Of a stretch of DNA of 15,065 bases, positions 14,779 through 15,065 are shown piece by piece. Every line of letters begins with the position of its first letter. Within the stretch, counting starts at the first letter, position 1. Under the pieces are notes generated by a model. It did not search any database and was not told where the DNA came from. It was given only the letters and a program-made list of their open reading frames with translations. Source of the stretch: Bacilli bacterium (GTDB lineage Bacteria > Bacillota_I > Bacilli_A > RF39 > UBA660); NCBI GenBank assembly GCA_900758895.1, contig CAAETG010000070.1, forward strand, positions 1 through 15,065, in the 5' to 3' direction. The translations under genes and the position numbers were made by a program.

Positions 14779-14895
14779 TTAAAAATTTGACAAAAAAATA
14801 ACCATTCTACCATGGTTTATATAAAAATTAGATTTCAAAAGTGTTAAATTCCCGTATAAATCTCTTAAATCTTTTAATTTTATTCCATAATTCAT
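14779..14895 (-). pseudogene. HTH gene remnant truncated by the IS
   Basis: ATG 14895 begins exactly like the HTH gene at 12788 (MNYGIKLKDLRDLY, 14 identical codons, same ribosome binding site and promoter). It runs at 14852 into the IS end and continues with 24 IS-derived residues to a stop at 14779-14781. The 38-residue chimera lacks the recognition helix and should not bind DNA. The retained promoter points into the IS, toward the transposase. Confidence 0.8.
14837..14850 (-). repeat. IS terminal inverted repeat, right
   Basis: AAAAGTGTTAAATT, inverse of 12892-12905. Two bases (CC) separate it from the second copy of the 89-bp repeat. Confidence 0.75.
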
Positions 14896-14941
14896 ATTAA
14901 AACTCTCCATGGAAAGATTATCGCATTTATCTTTCTTATGG
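14853..14941. repeat. 89-bp direct repeat, copy 2
   Basis: Exact copy of 12746-12834, including the dyad (14913-14934) and extended -10 (14925-14917, minus strand). Ends two bases from the right IS tip. Confidence 0.93.
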
Positions 14942-14967
14942 GTTAGTATTTACAGCCATAACAAAAG

Positions 14968-14992
14968 ATAAGTGATGTTCACTTATTTTTTT
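14968..14992. terminator. Terminator of the right-edge minus-strand gene
   Basis: 8-bp stem ATAAGTGA (14968-14975) / TCACTTAT (14979-14986) with TGT loop. The T-run follows on the plus strand, and CTTTTG follows on the minus strand. The stem includes the stop codon of the minus-strand gene. Confidence 0.6.
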
Positions 14993-15065
14993 AATGCTTG
15001 TAATTCAGTAAAAGTATAAGGATTATCTTCTACTAATCTAGTAAGAGATTCATACTCATTAACAC
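14983..15065 (-). CDS. Unknown protein, C-terminal 26 residues only (runs off window)
   Basis: The minus-strand frame entering from the right edge reads VNEYESLTRLVEDNPYTFTE, then LQALKK, and stops at 14983-14985. The composition is that of a normal soluble protein and a terminator-like hairpin follows at once, so this is probably a real gene end. Too little is present to name a family. Confidence 0.5.
   Translation of the reverse strand, partial: VNEYESLTRLVEDNPYTFTELQALKK

Larger units (their letters stand above)
12892..14850 (-). mobile_element. IS1634-family insertion sequence, about 1.96 kb
   Basis: Perfect 14-bp terminal inverted repeats AATTTAACACTTTT (12892-12905 and, inverted, 14837-14850) enclose one transposase gene. 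Inner 10-bp inverted repeats TGCGTACGTT (12973-12982; inverted at 14760-14769) lie exactly 81 bp from each end. No target-site duplication is visible: the flanking six bases are CTCCTA and CCCGTA, matching at only four positions. This suggests a rearrangement such as adjacent deletion or recombination between IS copies. The transposase frame is intact, so the element could be active. Confidence 0.8.

Noticed and set aside
14791..14820. AACCAT/ATGGTT short hairpin near the right IS end as a regulatory element
   Set aside because: Only a 6-bp stem in AT-rich DNA; it could block impinging transcription but is too weak to call.
1..15065. Mycoplasma-type genetic code (TGA = Trp)
   Set aside because: tadB ends in TGA within an ATGA coupling junction, Trp is encoded by TGG, and full-length conserved proteins contain no internal TGA.
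1..15065. DGR reverse transcriptase, template repeat or accessory gene in the window
   Set aside because: No frame shows reverse-transcriptase motifs and I found no second copy of the 1195-1350 tail. The DGR idea rests only on the target-like tail.

Overview
The window is a stretch of chromosome from a very AT-rich, low-GC Gram-positive bacterium. It probably belongs to the uncultured gut Bacilli / Mycoplasmatota-like lineages; this is inferred from base composition, strong AGGAGG-type ribosome binding sites, a secretin-less Tad locus and an IS1634-type transposase. TGA is read as stop: tadB ends in an ATGA overlap with tadC, and Trp is always TGG. I saw no tRNA, rRNA, CRISPR or riboswitch.

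Layout. (1) 1-1398: 3' part of a large surface protein. Its last ~150 bp switch abruptly to adenine-avoiding codons and a C-type-lectin-like tail, which resembles the variable region of a diversity-generating retroelement (DGR). A UUCG-loop terminator follows. (2) 1445-6231: a compact Tad/Flp pilus operon with its own promoter, in the order flp pilin, TadE-like, TadG-like, TadZ/CpaE-like ATPase, TadA/CpaF ATPase, TadB, TadC. Most junctions overlap or are nearly abutting. No prepilin peptidase lies in the window. (3) 6266-6685: a small unknown two-helix membrane protein with its own promoter inside the end of tadC. (4) 6673-9385: a divergent metal-homeostasis unit. An MntR/DtxR-type repressor (minus strand) faces feoA-feoB (plus strand) across an 85-bp spacer holding an 18-bp dyad flanked by 10-bp direct repeats. 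(5) 9442-11119: a DedA/VTT-type membrane protein and RmuC, apparently co-transcribed. (6) 11206-12293: four tandem 11-bp repeats abutting the promoter of a Fic-domain protein gene. (7) 12305-15065: an accessory, decaying region. It holds a frameshifted double-HTH (XRE) gene, an IS1634-family element (about 12892-14850) with 14-bp terminal repeats and 10-bp subterminal repeats placed symmetrically 81 bp from each end, an exact 89-bp direct repeat either side of the IS carrying the HTH promoter and first codons, and the 3' end of an unknown minus-strand gene.

How the genes may work together: the Tad locus should build a surface pilus, and the variable-tail surface protein beside it may act in adhesion, but a terminator and a promoter separate the two units. 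The MntR-like protein very probably controls feoAB and itself. The Fic/HTH/IS end looks like a hot spot of insertion and duplication. The best candidate for something less described is the adenine-depleted variable tail at 1195-1350. Next are the 11-bp repeat array ahead of fic and the symmetrical subterminal structure of the IS with its captured HTH promoter.
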